Source: Streptomyces sp. LUP30
GTDB taxonomy: Bacteria; Actinomycetota; Actinomycetes; Streptomycetales; Streptomycetaceae
Direction: 5' to 3'
NCBI RefSeq assembly: GCF_001746365.1
Contig: NZ_MJAJ01000001.1
Span: 193,182 to 257,181 of the forward strand
Length of the DNA stretch: 64,000 nucleotides
Position 1 is the first letter of the stretch. Each line of letters starts with the position of its first letter. A program made the translations under genes and the position numbers. Shown here in pieces: positions 9,010 to 18,180 of the stretch. The notes beneath the pieces are model-generated. The model saw nothing but the letters and a program-made list of their open reading frames with translations. It was not told where the DNA came from and did not search any database.

Positions 9010-9243
9010 TCTGACGCTTTGCGTGGCAGACATGTCCGTGACGGCCTAGGCCGGCCGCTGGCCTCGGTCGCGGACGACGAGATCGGCGAGATCGGCGAGG
9101 CTGCCCTGGGACTGCTGTGGGGCACTTCTGCGGTGAACACTTGGACTCCCGCCGGGAGTCGGTGCTGTCCGCCCCCGGTGACAGCCGACGCTGATCGTAG
9201 GCGGCCCGATCCGCCTGCCGCTTCCCGCCTCACTTGGTCCGGT

Positions 9244-9879
9244 TCATGGAAGTGGGGAATCCGGGGAGGGGGTGCGCGTGACTGGTTGCTCCCAGAGGCG
9301 GGCCAGGTGCGTGTGGAGGACGTCGTGTGCTTCGTGCGGGGTGAGGTGGCCGATGAGGACGTGCGCGGTGAGGCCGTCCGCGAGGGCGAGGAGGGTACGG
9401 GCCTCGAGTTGCGGATCGAGGCGCACGGCGCGGTCGGCGCCCTCGCCGGCTTCCGAGATGAGGCGGGTGAACGCCTCCTGCAGGGTTGCGTAGTTTGCCG
9501 TCAGCGTCCTGGCGAGCGCTTTGCTCACGGCCGCCTGCGCGACGAAGGCGAGCCAGACCCTGGCCTCGGCGCGGTGCTCTTCCCGGAGCAGTGAGATCTC
9601 GGTGGCCGCGTGGCCCAGGGCGGTGCTGGCCGACTGGGCTGGGCTCCTGAGGAGGCGGGCCTGTACGCGCTCACTGATCCGCTCGCTGATGTGCCCGAGA
9701 GCGAAAACCAGCATCTCTTCCTTGTTGCGGAAGCACCGCTGAACTGCGCCCATCGACACCTGCGCGCGGGCCGCGACGTCGCGAAGGGTCACGCCCTCCA
9801 GTCCGCGTTCGTCGGCGAGGTGGCATACGGCCTCGGCGATGAGGCGGCGTCGGCTCACGTGATCCACCTGCCTGGGCAA
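9244..9879 (-). CDS. TetR/AcrR family transcriptional regulator
   Basis: 211 residues. The N-terminal helix-turn-helix (about residues 10-55: AEAVCHLADERGLEGVTLRD, VAARAQVSMGAVQRCFRNKE) is typical of TetR. The C-terminal all-helical ligand domain resembles the BetI-like subgroup (EARVWLAFVAQAAVS, LDPQLEARTLLALADGL). It is transcribed away from the amidase gene at 10004, with a 124-bp shared upstream region, so it probably represses itself and the amidase gene. The ligand is unknown. Confidence 0.92.
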   Translation of the reverse strand: MPRQVDHVSRRRLIAEAVCHLADERGLEGVTLRDVAARAQVSMGAVQRCFRNKEEMLVFALGHISERISERVQARLLRSPAQSASTALGHAATEISLLREEHRAEARVWLAFVAQAAVSKALARTLTANYATLQEAFTRLISEAGEGADRAVRLDPQLEARTLLALADGLTAHVLIGHLTPHEAHDVLHTHLARLWEQPVTRTPSPDSPLP

Positions 9880-9902
9880 CTCCGATGGCCTCTCATTTCA
9901 CA

Positions 9903-9963
9903 GCGCTCCGCTTCGCAGCGCAGTTTATGCGATGCGCACGTATCGGTTCCCGGGTACGGTTCC
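9903..9963. promoter_or_regulatory. candidate operator region between tetR and amidase
   Basis: The divergent intergenic region holds an inverted repeat GCGCT (9903-9907) / AGCGC (9917-9921) and a direct repeat CGGTTCC at 9944-9950 and 9957-9963. Either could be a TetR-family binding site; this is a guess from position and symmetry. Confidence 0.35.
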
Positions 9964-10003
9964 GATGCAAGCGCATTGGTACGGGGATGAGGAAGGTAAA
10001 GCC

Positions 10004-11434
10004 ATGCAGGACGCCCTGTGGAAGATGGCGGCCGCCGCACAGGCGGAGGCTGTGCGCAGCGCAGAGGTCTCGGCCGTCGACCTCGTCGACAGTCACCTGG
10101 ATCGCATCGCCGAGGTCAACCCGCAGGTGAACGCGGTCACGCAGCTCCTGGCGGAGGGTGCACGTGAGGCCGCGGCACAGACAGACCGCCGGCGGGCCGC
10201 CGGTGAAGCGCTGGGGCCCCTCGCGGGGGTGCCCTTCACGGTGAAGGAGAGCACCGCCATCGAAGGCGTGCCGACTACGTTCGGCACGGAGCGCTTCCGC
10301 GATCTGGTGGCATCGGCCGACGCACTCCCGGTGGCACGGCTGCGCGCAGCCGGAGCCATCCCCATCGGGCACAGCAACATCCCCACCCTGATCCTGGCGG
10401 GGATGCACACGCGCAGCGAGCTGTTCGGTGACACAGTCAATCCGTGGGACAGCACCCGGACCCCGGGCGGCTCCAGCGGGGGCGACGCGGTGGCCGTCGC
10501 CACGGGCATGGCGGCGCTCGGGCTCGGCAACGACTCCGGGGGATCGGTGCGCATCCCGGCCCAGTTCTGCGGTGTGGCCGGGCTGAAGCCGTCCACGGGC
10601 CGGTTCCCCGCCGACCACCGCGTTCTCGGCCCGGACGACCCGGGCCCGGCGTCCCAGATGCTGGTCACCGACGGCCCGCTGGCCCGGAGCGTGGGGGATC
10701 TTCGGCTTGCTTACGAGGTGCTGGCCGGGACTGATCCGCGAGACCCGCGGGCCGTGCCGGCGCCCGCCTACGGCGAACCGCTCCCCGGACGCGTGAAGGT
10801 CGCGGTTGTGGCGGACCCTGGTGGGCACGGCGTCCACCCCACGGTTCGCGGAGCTATCGCGTCTGCGGCCGACGCGCTCCGCGACGCCGGATACGACGTG
10901 CGCGAGGAGCAGGACGTACCGCGGATGGACGAGGCCCTCGAGGCCTACGGCCGGATCACTGTGACCGAGTTCGCCCCCACCTGGCCGGTAGTGCGCGGGC
11001 TGCTCGGCAAGGGCGGGGACCGCTATATCGAGATGGCGATGGAGCAGACCCCGCCCGTAAGCGCGGAGGAGTTCATGAAGTTGATGGGCACCTGGATGAA
11101 CATCCGCCGCTCATGGGCCGAATTCCTCAACGAATACCCGCTGTTGCTCGGCCCGGTCTTCACTGAGCCACCGGTCGAGCCGGGGCTGGAGTCGCGTGAC
11201 AGGTCAGGTAGGGACCGTGTCGGGTCGGGAATGCGCCTGTGCACCGTGACCAGCTTCGTGGGCGTACCCGGTGTGGCCATACCGACCGGGATGGTCGACG
11301 GGCTCCCCTGCGGAGTACAGATCGTCGGGCGCGCGTTCCGGGAGGACCTGTGCCTGGGCGCGGCCCAGGCGATCGAGGACCGGCTCGGAGTTCTCACACC
11401 GGTCGACCCGCGAGTGGGAGGCCGGGCTGATTAG
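10004..11434 (+). CDS. amidase (amidase signature family)
   Basis: A 476-residue hydrolase of the amidase signature family, which cleaves carboxylic amides with a Ser-Ser-Lys triad. The lysine is in GVPFTVKEST (about residue 80). The Gly/Ser-rich signature TPGGSSGGDAVAVATGMAAL is followed by GNDSGGSVRIPAQFCGVAGL, which contains the nucleophile serine. The C-terminal GVPGVAIPTG motif is also present. Start ATG 10004 is chosen because GAGGAAGG lies just upstream. The divergent TetR gene suggests substrate-induced expression. The substrate cannot be inferred. Confidence 0.93.
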   Translation: MQDALWKMAAAAQAEAVRSAEVSAVDLVDSHLDRIAEVNPQVNAVTQLLAEGAREAAAQTDRRRAAGEALGPLAGVPFTVKESTAIEGVPTTFGTERFRDLVASADALPVARLRAAGAIPIGHSNIPTLILAGMHTRSELFGDTVNPWDSTRTPGGSSGGDAVAVATGMAALGLGNDSGGSVRIPAQFCGVAGLKPSTGRFPADHRVLGPDDPGPASQMLVTDGPLARSVGDLRLAYEVLAGTDPRDPRAVPAPAYGEPLPGRVKVAVVADPGGHGVHPTVRGAIASAADALRDAGYDVREEQDVPRMDEALEAYGRITVTEFAPTWPVVRGLLGKGGDRYIEMAMEQTPPVSAEEFMKLMGTWMNIRRSWAEFLNEYPLLLGPVFTEPPVEPGLESRDRSGRDRVGSGMRLCTVTSFVGVPGVAIPTGMVDGLPCGVQIVGRAFREDLCLGAAQAIEDRLGVLTPVDPRVGGRAD

Positions 11435-11754
11435 CCCGTGGGCCATAGAGGGCACGCGGCGACCCCCGTACCCCTCACGCCCCGTCCGGCGGCCTGGCGG
11501 AAACACACCCGCTCGCCACAAACCGCTTTCAACGGCAGCCCGAGATCGCGGTACGTGTAGAGACGCCCGAGGCTCCAACAACGATCGGCGCCCGGCACGA
11601 CAACCGGAATGGACACCATGAACACGGCCCTCACGGAGGACCGTTCACGCTCCTGCCGCGACCCGGTCGGTCTCCTCGCCCAGACCGGCGCGCCGCCTAT
11701 GCGGCCCTCGCCGGCGCGACTTCCGTGGCGGAGGTCGCCGAACCACCGCCACCG
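11435..11754. other. gap upstream of IS701 remnant
   Basis: No supportable gene. The first part follows the amidase. The sequence from about 11610 may be degraded transposase coding, but its frames are too broken to read. Confidence 0.4.
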
Positions 11755-12270
11755 GGCACCCTCGGTTGCGGCCCCGGCGGCCGGGCTCGGGCAGGAGGCG
11801 TTCACCTCCCTCACCTGGCGGCAGGGCTCGCGGGGAGCGTTACGGTCCCGCTTCGCCGCCGTGCGTGTCCGCCCCGCCGGCAAGGCCGTCGAGCGGCCGA
11901 TCCGGTCCGCCGCCTCGGCCGAACAGGGGTGGTGGGACGGCATCCTGCCCGACTGCTGGCTGCTGATCGAGTGGCCCGAGGACGCCGAGGAGCCCACCGA
12001 CTGCTGGCTGTCCAGCCTGCCGGCCGACACCCCGCTCACGGACCTGGTCCGGCTGGTCAAAGTCCGCTGGCGCATCGAGCACGACTACCGCGAACTCAAG
12101 CACGGTCTGGGCCTGGACCACTTCGAAGGCCGCTCCTGGCCCGGCTGGCACCACCACGTCACCCCCGTGACCGCCGCCACGCATTTCTCACCGAACAGCG
12201 GCTGGCCCCGAAAGCACCCACACCGAGCTCACTCTTCACCAGACCCTCGACGCCCTCCAGGACGTCCTGA
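11755..12270 (+). pseudogene. IS701-family transposase, C-terminal remnant
   Basis: The reading frame encodes LTWRQGSRGALRSRFAAVRV, GWWDGILPDCWLLIEWPED, SSLPADTPLTDLVRLVKVRW and RIEHDYRELKHGLGLDHFEG, then RSWPGWHHH. This is the C-terminal DDE region of the actinobacterial IS701 family. The ELKHGLGLDHFEGR motif carries the catalytic Glu. Near 12172 it frameshifts to FLTEQRLAPKAPTPSS and stops at 12270. The N-terminal half with the first Asp residues is missing, so it is inactive. Confidence 0.85.
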
Positions 12271-12305
12271 GGTGCTGGACCGGCATCTGCACCACCTGCC
12301 ACCAG

Positions 12306-12341
12306 CCCCTGCCCCTGCCCCTGCCCCTGCCCCTGCCCCTG
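12306..12341. repeat. hexanucleotide tandem repeat (CCCCTG)x6
   Basis: Six perfect tandem copies of CCCCTG, followed by a partial CCC. It lies just beyond the IS701 remnant and is probably not translated. It is a slippage-prone microsatellite. Confidence 0.95.
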
Positions 12342-12566
12342 CCCAGCAGGCCACACACGACATCAAGACCGAGGCAGACCTGACGGAGTTGAGTCCTATT
12401 AGACGGGCGCGTCGTCAGGACTGACAGGGACAGTGTGGACGGCGAAGACGGACCATCGCCCGGGTGAGCCGAAAAGGGACCATGAGAGGCAAGGGGGTGC
12501 GCAGTGCGGGTCTGCGACACCGGCGGAGCGCCGCGAGCTCGCCGCCCACAGCGACGACACCTCCCC

Positions 12567-13748
12567 TCACGGGGTGCTGGCGTCCCTGGCGCACAGTGCG
12601 TGGTCGATCAGGGCGCTGGCCGCGTTCTCCTGCTCCAGTATGTGCTCCTTGGTGTCGCCGCGGGCCTCGGACATGGAGACCACAGCGCTTCGACGCCCGT
12701 CATCGGTGACGCCGTTGAGGGTGATGTAGCCGCCGTCCCCGCCTTCATGGCTCCAGTAGGTTCCTCCGCATCCCAGGGGGCGTTCGACCAAGCCGAGTCC
12801 GTATCGGCCCTTGGGCCACAGCTCTTGGACCTCCGCGCTCACGGGGACGGTCTGCTTCATTTTGGCCAGCTGCTGTGCCGGTAGCAGGCGGCCGTCGAGC
12901 AGCGCGCGGAAGAAGCGGTTCTCATCCCGCGTGGTCGTGACCCACGAAAGGTTCTCGTAGTCCACCGGTATCTGGTCGGTGACATTCACCCGGGAACCGG
13001 GGCCGAAGAGCTGGTAAGCCTGGGCGTGGGGCCGAGGCAGGGTGGGCGAGGTGCCCATCCACCGGGTCTGGTCGAGGCCCAGCGGGCGCAGGACGCGGCG
13101 TTCGATCTCTTGATGAGCGGGGTGACCGGTAGCCTTCTGGATGATCATGTCGAGCAGGACGTAGCCCGTGTTGGAGTACGCCCAGCCCTTGCCGGGCCGG
13201 AACTCCTCCGGCTCATGGGCCATGGCGAGGTCGACCAGCTGCTCGGGTTCGTAGATGTTGTGGCGCTGCTGGTAGTACTCCTTCGGCGTGGTGTATCCCG
13301 GCAGGGCGTCCCGGATGCCGCTGGTGTGCTGGAGCAGGTGGCGGATGGTGATCCGGCTGCCGTCGTTGCCGTTGCCCCGCACCACTCCGGGCAGCCAGTG
13401 GTCGACCGTGTCGTCCAGGGACAGCCTGCCCTCGGCCTCCATCTGGAGGACCACGGTGGCGACCATCGTCTTGGACGTGCTGGCCATGCGGAAGTAGCCG
13501 CCGGAAGAGACCGGGCGGCCGGTGTTCAGGTCGGCGGTACCGCTGGCGGCGACCGACTGCCGACCGTCCGGCGCGACCACGCGGGCCTGCACACCGCTCA
13601 CACCGAGGGCGTGGATCGCCTTGGTGTCCCGGCGTAACTGCACAGGGGAGTGACCGGCGGGCTGAGCGATGGCGGGGACCACCTCGGCGGTGAGCAGCGT
13701 AGCGAGACCGAGTGCCATGACCAGGTGCTTTCTCAGAGTCGAAGTCAT
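12567..13748 (-). CDS. secreted serine hydrolase (class C beta-lactamase / D-Ala-D-Ala carboxypeptidase fold)
   Basis: 393 residues with a signal peptide (about residues 1-28, hydrophobic MALGLATLLTAEVV, probable cleavage after AIA). Penicillin-binding motifs are in order: S90-T-S-K93 (nucleophile and general base), Y191-S-N193, and H334-E-G-G337 in place of the KTG box. HxGG is typical of the esterase, D-aminopeptidase and R61-like carboxypeptidase branch. It therefore probably acts outside the membrane on cell-wall peptides or esters rather than as a resistance enzyme. Single gene; the upstream region faces left and a hairpin lies beyond it at 13894. Confidence 0.93.
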   Translation of the reverse strand: MTSTLRKHLVMALGLATLLTAEVVPAIAQPAGHSPVQLRRDTKAIHALGVSGVQARVVAPDGRQSVAASGTADLNTGRPVSSGGYFRMASTSKTMVATVVLQMEAEGRLSLDDTVDHWLPGVVRGNGNDGSRITIRHLLQHTSGIRDALPGYTTPKEYYQQRHNIYEPEQLVDLAMAHEPEEFRPGKGWAYSNTGYVLLDMIIQKATGHPAHQEIERRVLRPLGLDQTRWMGTSPTLPRPHAQAYQLFGPGSRVNVTDQIPVDYENLSWVTTTRDENRFFRALLDGRLLPAQQLAKMKQTVPVSAEVQELWPKGRYGLGLVERPLGCGGTYWSHEGGDGGYITLNGVTDDGRRSAVVSMSEARGDTKEHILEQENAASALIDHALCARDASTP

Positions 13749-14103
13749 GGTTGGACGCTAGTTTCGCCCCCCACCGGGGCGCGATCCGGCGCACCCCAAG
13801 ACCGGAACGGGGGATACCCCCCCAGCGCGGGCCGTCGCCAGTCTGGCGTAGCACTGCCGAGCGCAGTGTGACGTTCGCGAATCGAACACCACGGAGCGGT
13901 CCCGCCGTCAGACGGGACCGCTCTCTTGTCGAAGGAGCCGCAACCGCGACCGTTACCTTAATCCGGAAAGGCCTGCGCTCTTACAGAAATTGCTGGTCAC
14001 AGGGTCCAACAACTCGGACGCGACGTCGTGATGGAGCACATGCACGCCCACCTCCCCCGCGGGCATCTCAAGGACTCGCCGTCAGCGGGGAAGCTCGCGG
14101 TGC
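13749..14103. other. gap with a terminator, no gene
   Basis: It holds the promoter region of the serine hydrolase and a strong hairpin (13894-13923, listed separately). The rest shows no supportable coding sequence. Confidence 0.5.
13894..13923. terminator. strong hairpin
   Basis: An 11-bp perfect stem, GAGCGGTCCCG (13894-13904) with CGGGACCGCTC (13913-13923), and an 8-base loop, followed by TCTTGTC. It would terminate transcription reading rightwards past the region or leftwards from the MmcQ/YjbR pair. Confidence 0.7.
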
Positions 14104-14473
14104 TCATCGGGCACCGGGGTGATCGTGTCGCGACAGCCGCTCGGCGACGAGGTCGTAGGAACCCTCGACCGCGTCAGTGACGAGACGCTCGGTGATGCCG
14201 GGTCCCGCCCTCAGCGAGATCCAGTGGCGCTTGTCGAGATAGCGGCCCGGTGTGATCGAGGCGTAGCCGCGTTCTTGCCGCACGGGCGTGTTGGGGTTCG
14301 CACTTGACCGTGATGATCTGTTCGTCCGGGTCGTCGGTGACGATGAGGAACACCTTGCCCGCGACCTTGTACACGTCGAGGTCGGGGGTGAAGGGGCGGC
14401 CGTGGCTGACGTCGGGGAGGGCCAGGGCCGCCTGGCGGGCTGCGTCCTGAAGCCGGTCACCGGCCGCACTCAC
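14104..14473 (-). pseudogene. MmcQ/YjbR family gene, frameshifted (copy 1, second gene)
   Basis: It starts MSAAGDRLQDAARQAALALP (start at 14473) and reads VSHGRPFTPDLDVYKVAGKV, FLIVTDDPDEQIITVKCEP. At about 14283 one extra base, relative to the close copy at 29066-29434, shifts it out of frame. The correct C-terminus (ERGYASITPGRYLDKRHWIS, VEGSYDLVAERLSRHD) continues in the other frame. MmcQ/YjbR proteins are small CyaY-like folds of unclear, possibly DNA-associated function. The preceding gene's stop overlaps its start by 4 bases. Confidence 0.85.
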
Positions 14474-14850
14474 CGGGCCGCCCGCGTGCCGGTGCCGTAG
14501 GTGTGCGGGTCGACAGGCCGCTCGGCCCTGGGCAGGTGGGCGACGACGAGCCGGTAGGAGTCGGTGACGAGTTCCCTGACGAGTTCCTCGTCAACGCCTT
14601 CTCCGCTCTCCAGGGTGATCCAGTGCTTCTTGTTCATGTGGTAGCCGGGGGTGATGTGGCTGTACTGCTCCCGCAGGGCATGGGCTTCACCGGGGTCCGT
14701 CTTGAGGATCACGACGGGCCGCCCCGGGACTTCGGTCATCAGCATGAACACCTTGCCGCGCACCTTGAAGACCTCCCAGTCCGGGCCGAAGGGGTGCTCC
14801 AGCTGGGCTCCGGGAAGTTCCTCCGCGTAGTCGGCGGCAGTCTTGTGCAA
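14470..14850 (-). CDS. MmcQ/YjbR family protein (copy 1, first gene)
   Basis: A 126-residue intact member: MHKTAADYAEELPGAQLEHP, FKVRGKVFMLMTEVPGRPVV, ITPGYHMNKKHWITLESGEG, ELVTDSYRLVVAHLPRAERP. The family has a double-wing, CyaY-like fold and is often annotated as DNA-binding, although its role is unproven. It is translationally coupled to the frameshifted second gene. Diverged copies lie at 29.4 and 34.5 kb. Upstream is a fragment of the same AraC-type gene that is intact at 29.7 kb. Confidence 0.9.
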   Translation of the reverse strand: MHKTAADYAEELPGAQLEHPFGPDWEVFKVRGKVFMLMTEVPGRPVVILKTDPGEAHALREQYSHITPGYHMNKKHWITLESGEGVDEELVRELVTDSYRLVVAHLPRAERPVDPHTYGTGTRAAR

Positions 14851-14993
14851 GGCCGATCCGTTCAGGGGGCGTTGCCTCTCTCAGGTGGTGACGGGGTGCG
14901 GCATCGAAGGACGCGGAGGGCACGCGCGCGGTCGCGGCGGCACGTCCCATCCTTCCGTCGAAGCCGACGAGAAGGGCGGTAGTCTGCGGACAC

Positions 14994-15100
14994 GTGATGG
15001 TCGACAAGCGACACCCCGACGAGAGCGGAACCGCGGCCGGATCGACCGCAGTTCCGCTGTACGGTTTCCAGCCCCGGTCGGCACTCCGTACGGCAAGGCC
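14994..15100 (+). pseudogene. AraC-family regulator, N-terminal fragment
   Basis: GTG/ATG at 14994-14999 starts MVDKRHPDESGTAAG and AVPLYGFQP. It matches the first 30 residues of the AraC gene at 29714 almost base for base, including GGCACTCCGTACGGC. One C is missing near 15083, which breaks the frame. At about 15100 homology stops and IS630 sequence begins, so an insertion destroyed this copy. Confidence 0.75.
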
Positions 15101-15592
15101 TGGCGCCCTGCCGGCAGGCCCCGCCGCCTGCGGGCGACCTACAACCGTTACGCCGGGGTGATGCACATGCTCGCCGCCCTCGACCTGGCCATGGGCAAGG
15201 TCTACTACCGGATCCGCGAGCGCAAACGGTGGCGCGAGTTCCTCGGCCTGCTCAAGGCCCTGCGAGAGCGCTGGCCTGGGGAGAGCTCTACATCGTGCTC
15301 GATAACTTCTCCCCCGCACCGGCACGCTGAGGTACGCACCTGGGCCGCCGACAACGACGTCGAACTGGTCTTCCTGCCGACCTACGGATCCTGGCTGAAC
15401 TGGATCGAATCCGAGTTCGCAGCTCTGCGCTACTTCGCGCTGAACGGCACCGATCATCGCACCCACGGCGAGCAGAACGCCGCCATCGCCGCCTACATCC
15501 GCTGGTGGAACAGCCGGGCCGAGCCGAAGACTCGCTTCGCGCCCCAGTCATCGATCCGGCAGTGGACCGAATACCCGGCCAAGGCTGCATGA
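15101..15592 (+). pseudogene. IS630-family transposase, C-terminal remnant
   Basis: The frame reads LRATYNRYAGVMHMLAALDL, YYRIRERKRWREFLGLLKAL, and after a broken patch AEVRTWAADNDVELVFLPTY, SWLNWIESEFAALRYFALNG, SSIRQWTEYPAKAA. The patch at about 15285-15315 contains LYIVLDNFSP, with the catalytic Asp, in another frame, so two compensating indels flank it. The catalytic Glu (NWIESEF) is present. The N-terminal half is absent, so the element is inactive. Confidence 0.85.
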
Positions 15593-15703
15593 CAAGCCAC
15601 GAGCTCAGCCGATTGCCCCACGGCGGCAACGTGCACCTTGCCACGGCGAAGGGGCCGATAGTCTCAGGGAATCCTGGTTCGGATATCGCTACGCACGGAG
15701 GCC

Positions 15704-16216
15704 ATGATGATGCGGCTGGCGCGGGGTTCAAGCCGACTGTACGGCGTGATGCTCATACTGGCGGCGGTAGTCCTGCTCGCGGACCAGCTCACCAAACTGT
15801 GGGCGGTCTCCGCGCTGACCGACGGCGAGCGCGTCGCCGTGATCCCGCATCTGATCCACTTCCGGCTGCTGTACAACCCTGGCGCCGCGTTCTCCATAGG
15901 CATCGAGGCGACATGGGTGTTCACCCTGGCAACGGCAGCGGCAGTGGTCGGCATTCTCTACACCGCACGCCGACTGGCCTCGGCGGCCTGGGCGCTCGTG
16001 CTGGGCGCGCTGCTCGGCGGTGCGGTATCCCACCTGGGCGACCGACTCTTCCGCGAGCCCGGCCTGGGCCGCGGGCATGTTGTGGACTTCATCGACTACG
16101 GCCCGTTCGTTGGTAACGTCGCCGACATCGCGCTCGTCTGCGGGTGCGCTGGGTTGGTGCTGCTCAGCCTGCGTACTGTGCAACTCGCTAAGGTGCCGGG
16201 CGAAGAATCCGCCTAG
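15704..16216 (+). CDS. signal peptidase II (lipoprotein signal peptidase), LspA family
   Basis: About 168-170 residues with four membrane segments. It cleaves prolipoproteins in the membrane after lipidation. Conserved blocks: DQLTKLWAV in helix 1, YNPGAAFSIG, GGAVSHLGDRLF, GHVVDFIDYG and NVADIALVCG. The two catalytic Asp residues fit DRLF and NVAD. The usual GNLxDR reads SHLGDR here, a variant seen in accessory copies. Three ATGs stand in a row (15704, 15707, 15710), with GGAGG at 15697-15701 best spaced for the third. It is shorter than typical housekeeping LspA and lies between mobile-element scars, suggesting an extra copy. Confidence 0.9.
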   Translation: MMMRLARGSSRLYGVMLILAAVVLLADQLTKLWAVSALTDGERVAVIPHLIHFRLLYNPGAAFSIGIEATWVFTLATAAAVVGILYTARRLASAAWALVLGALLGGAVSHLGDRLFREPGLGRGHVVDFIDYGPFVGNVADIALVCGCAGLVLLSLRTVQLAKVPGEESA

Positions 16217-16417
16217 CCTCCCTGTTTCGCTTCGAGTGGCTGAGCCGGTCTGAGCTCGTGTGCAGTGGTGGTTCGGCTGCTTTTCGTCGGCGGGCATGGC
16301 TGTGGCCCGACGCGCGGGTCGGGTGCTCCAGGGTTCCTCGGGTGGTGAGCGGGCAAGGGCGCTGTCATGCTTCACGTGGCTGGCCGGGGCAGGGCTGTGA
16401 GGCCTGGCGGGGTGGTC

Positions 16418-16729
16418 ATGTCCCCGAAAGCCTCGCGGGCTCTGCTGCGCGGCCATCCGGGGACGGACACGCCCCAGGGCGCGGACGTGGCCCGCGTGAA
16501 CCTGCTCACCGACCGCGAACGGGACGTCCTCGTCCTGATCGCGGAAGGCCTGTCCAACGCCGACATCGGCACCCGCATCCATCCGAGCGCGGGCACCGTC
16601 AAAGACCACGTCAGCTCGATCCTGACCAAGCTCCGGGTCTCCAGCCGCGTCCAGGCGGCGCTCCTCGCGGAGCGGGCCGGACTGCTCCGCGACGACGGCG
16701 CCTACACGGCACGGGGCAACGCGCGATGA
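16418..16729 (+). pseudogene. NarL/LuxR-type response regulator, receiver domain missing
   Basis: 103 residues: a linker (VMSPKASRALLRGHPG) and an intact LuxR helix-turn-helix (LLTDRERDVLVLIAEGLSNA, TVKDHVSSILTKLRVSSRVQ). A NarL-family response regulator would have a 120-residue receiver domain in front, but sequence before about 16410 does not encode one. Its stop overlaps the start of a histidine kinase gene (ATGA), the usual order for such pairs. Confidence 0.75.
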
Positions 16730-17871
16730 GCACGGGTCGGGCACTGTGGCGGCGGACGCCGCCCGGGCCGTCGACGTGGGCCTCGTCGTGCTCGCCGCGC
16801 TCGACGCCTGGATCAACCTCGACGACGAGGCGACACCACTCATGTGGGCCTGCGCCGCCCTCGGCAGCGCCGGACTGCTCCTGCGCAGGCGCTTCCCGCT
16901 CGCCGTCTTCCTGCTGACACTGCCCATGCTGCTGTTCATGGACGTGGGAGTCGCGCCGATCACCGCGCTGTACACACTGGCCGCGCGCACCCGCAACCGC
17001 CCGCTGCTGGCTGGCTGCGCCCTGCTGAACGCGGCGGCGAGCACTCTCGCCTGGCCCCTGACCGACACGTTTGCCGGCGACCGCACCTGGACGCTCATCC
17101 AGTTCGTCTACACGCTGGCCATGGCCTTCGCCCCGATCCTGTGCGGCCAGCTCATGCAGTCCAGACGCGACGTGGCCCGCCGGCTCGTCGAGGTCAAGGA
17201 GGTCCGCGAACACGAACGCGCTCTGTACGCCCAGACCGTCCTGGCCCGCGAACGCGCCCAACTGGCCCGCGAGATGCACGACGTCGTCTCCCACCAGGTC
17301 AGCCTCATCGCCGTACAGGCCGGGGTCCTGCAGGTCGCCACCAAGGACCCCGACGCCCGCGACGCGGCCCGCACCATCCGCACCCTGAGCGTGAACACCC
17401 TCGACGAACTCCGCCACATGGTCACCCTGCTGCGCGCCTCCGGCGGCAAGGAAACCGAACTCACCCCCGCCCACCCTCGCCGACCTCCAGCAGCTGATCG
17501 CCAACAGCGGCACAGAGACCACCCTGACCGGCGGGCTCCCGCCCGGCATCAGCACAACCGCCCGGCGCACCGTCTACCGCACGGTCCAGGAAGCCCTCAC
17601 GAACGTACGCAAGCACGCCCCCGGCGCCCGCGCCGAGGTACGCCTGTGGCACGGCACGCAGCACTTCGGCGTCACCGTCACCAACACCGCCCCCACCCGC
17701 CCGTCCGTCGCCCTGCCCAGCGCCCGGCACGGCCTGATCGGCCTGAGAGAACGCGCCGAACTGCTCGGCGGCGCCCTCATCGCCGAACCCACGCCACACG
17801 GCGGATACAAGATCGAACTACCGGCCCCCACCCAGCTCGCCTGCGCCGTCGTTGCGCCTCGATCCAAGTGA
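16726..17871 (+). pseudogene. NarL-type sensor histidine kinase, frameshifted
   Basis: ATG 16726 starts MSTGRALWRR, and a slip near 16746 leads to AADAARAVDVGLVVLAALDA. Several membrane helices follow (DVGVAPITALYTLAARTRN, PILCGQLMQ), then the HisKA_3 phospho-acceptor AREMHDVVSHQVSLIAVQAG. A second frameshift near 17470 leads into the ATPase domain: TVYRTVQEALTNVRKHAPGA (N box), HGLIGLRERAELLGG (G box), stop at 17869. All parts of the kinase are present but two indels break it, and its partner has lost its receiver. The two-component system is dead. Confidence 0.8.
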
Positions 17872-17904
17872 GCGTTTGATTCTCGTTTGCCTGTTTCATT
17901 TGGC

Positions 17905-18180
17905 TTAAGTGTCGCGCCAGTTGGGGGTGGCTTCGTTGGTGAGGCGGCGGGTCATGAGGCTGATGGCGACGAGTTGGATCATGGCGGCCGATCGGTGGGG
18001 GTGGGTTTCGTAGTCGCGGGCCGGGCAGCGGCGGTGCATGTGCGAGCCGAGGGTGCGTTCGATGACCCAGCGGCGGGGCTGGACGTGGAATCCGCGGGTT
18101 GCGGGGGCACGCTGGACTATAGCGAGGCCGATGCCGAGGTGGGCGGCGTGTACGACGGCTTTGGTCTTGTAGCCGCTGTG
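17905..18180 (-). pseudogene. IS5-family transposase, C-terminal remnant
   Basis: The minus strand reads AHLGIGLAIVQRAPATRGFH, VQPRRWVIERTLGSHMHRRC, ARDYETHPHRSAAMIQLVAI, then TNEATPNWRDT and a stop. RRWVIERT with DYE is the Y-(2)-R-(3)-E catalytic region of IS5-family transposases. The N-terminal two thirds are absent. It is unlikely to be part of the 2.7-kb remnant. Confidence 0.8.

Noticed and set aside
12306..12341. Tandem (CCCCTG)6 as a CRISPR or regulatory array
   Set aside because: Six-base unit without spacers; it is a simple microsatellite.
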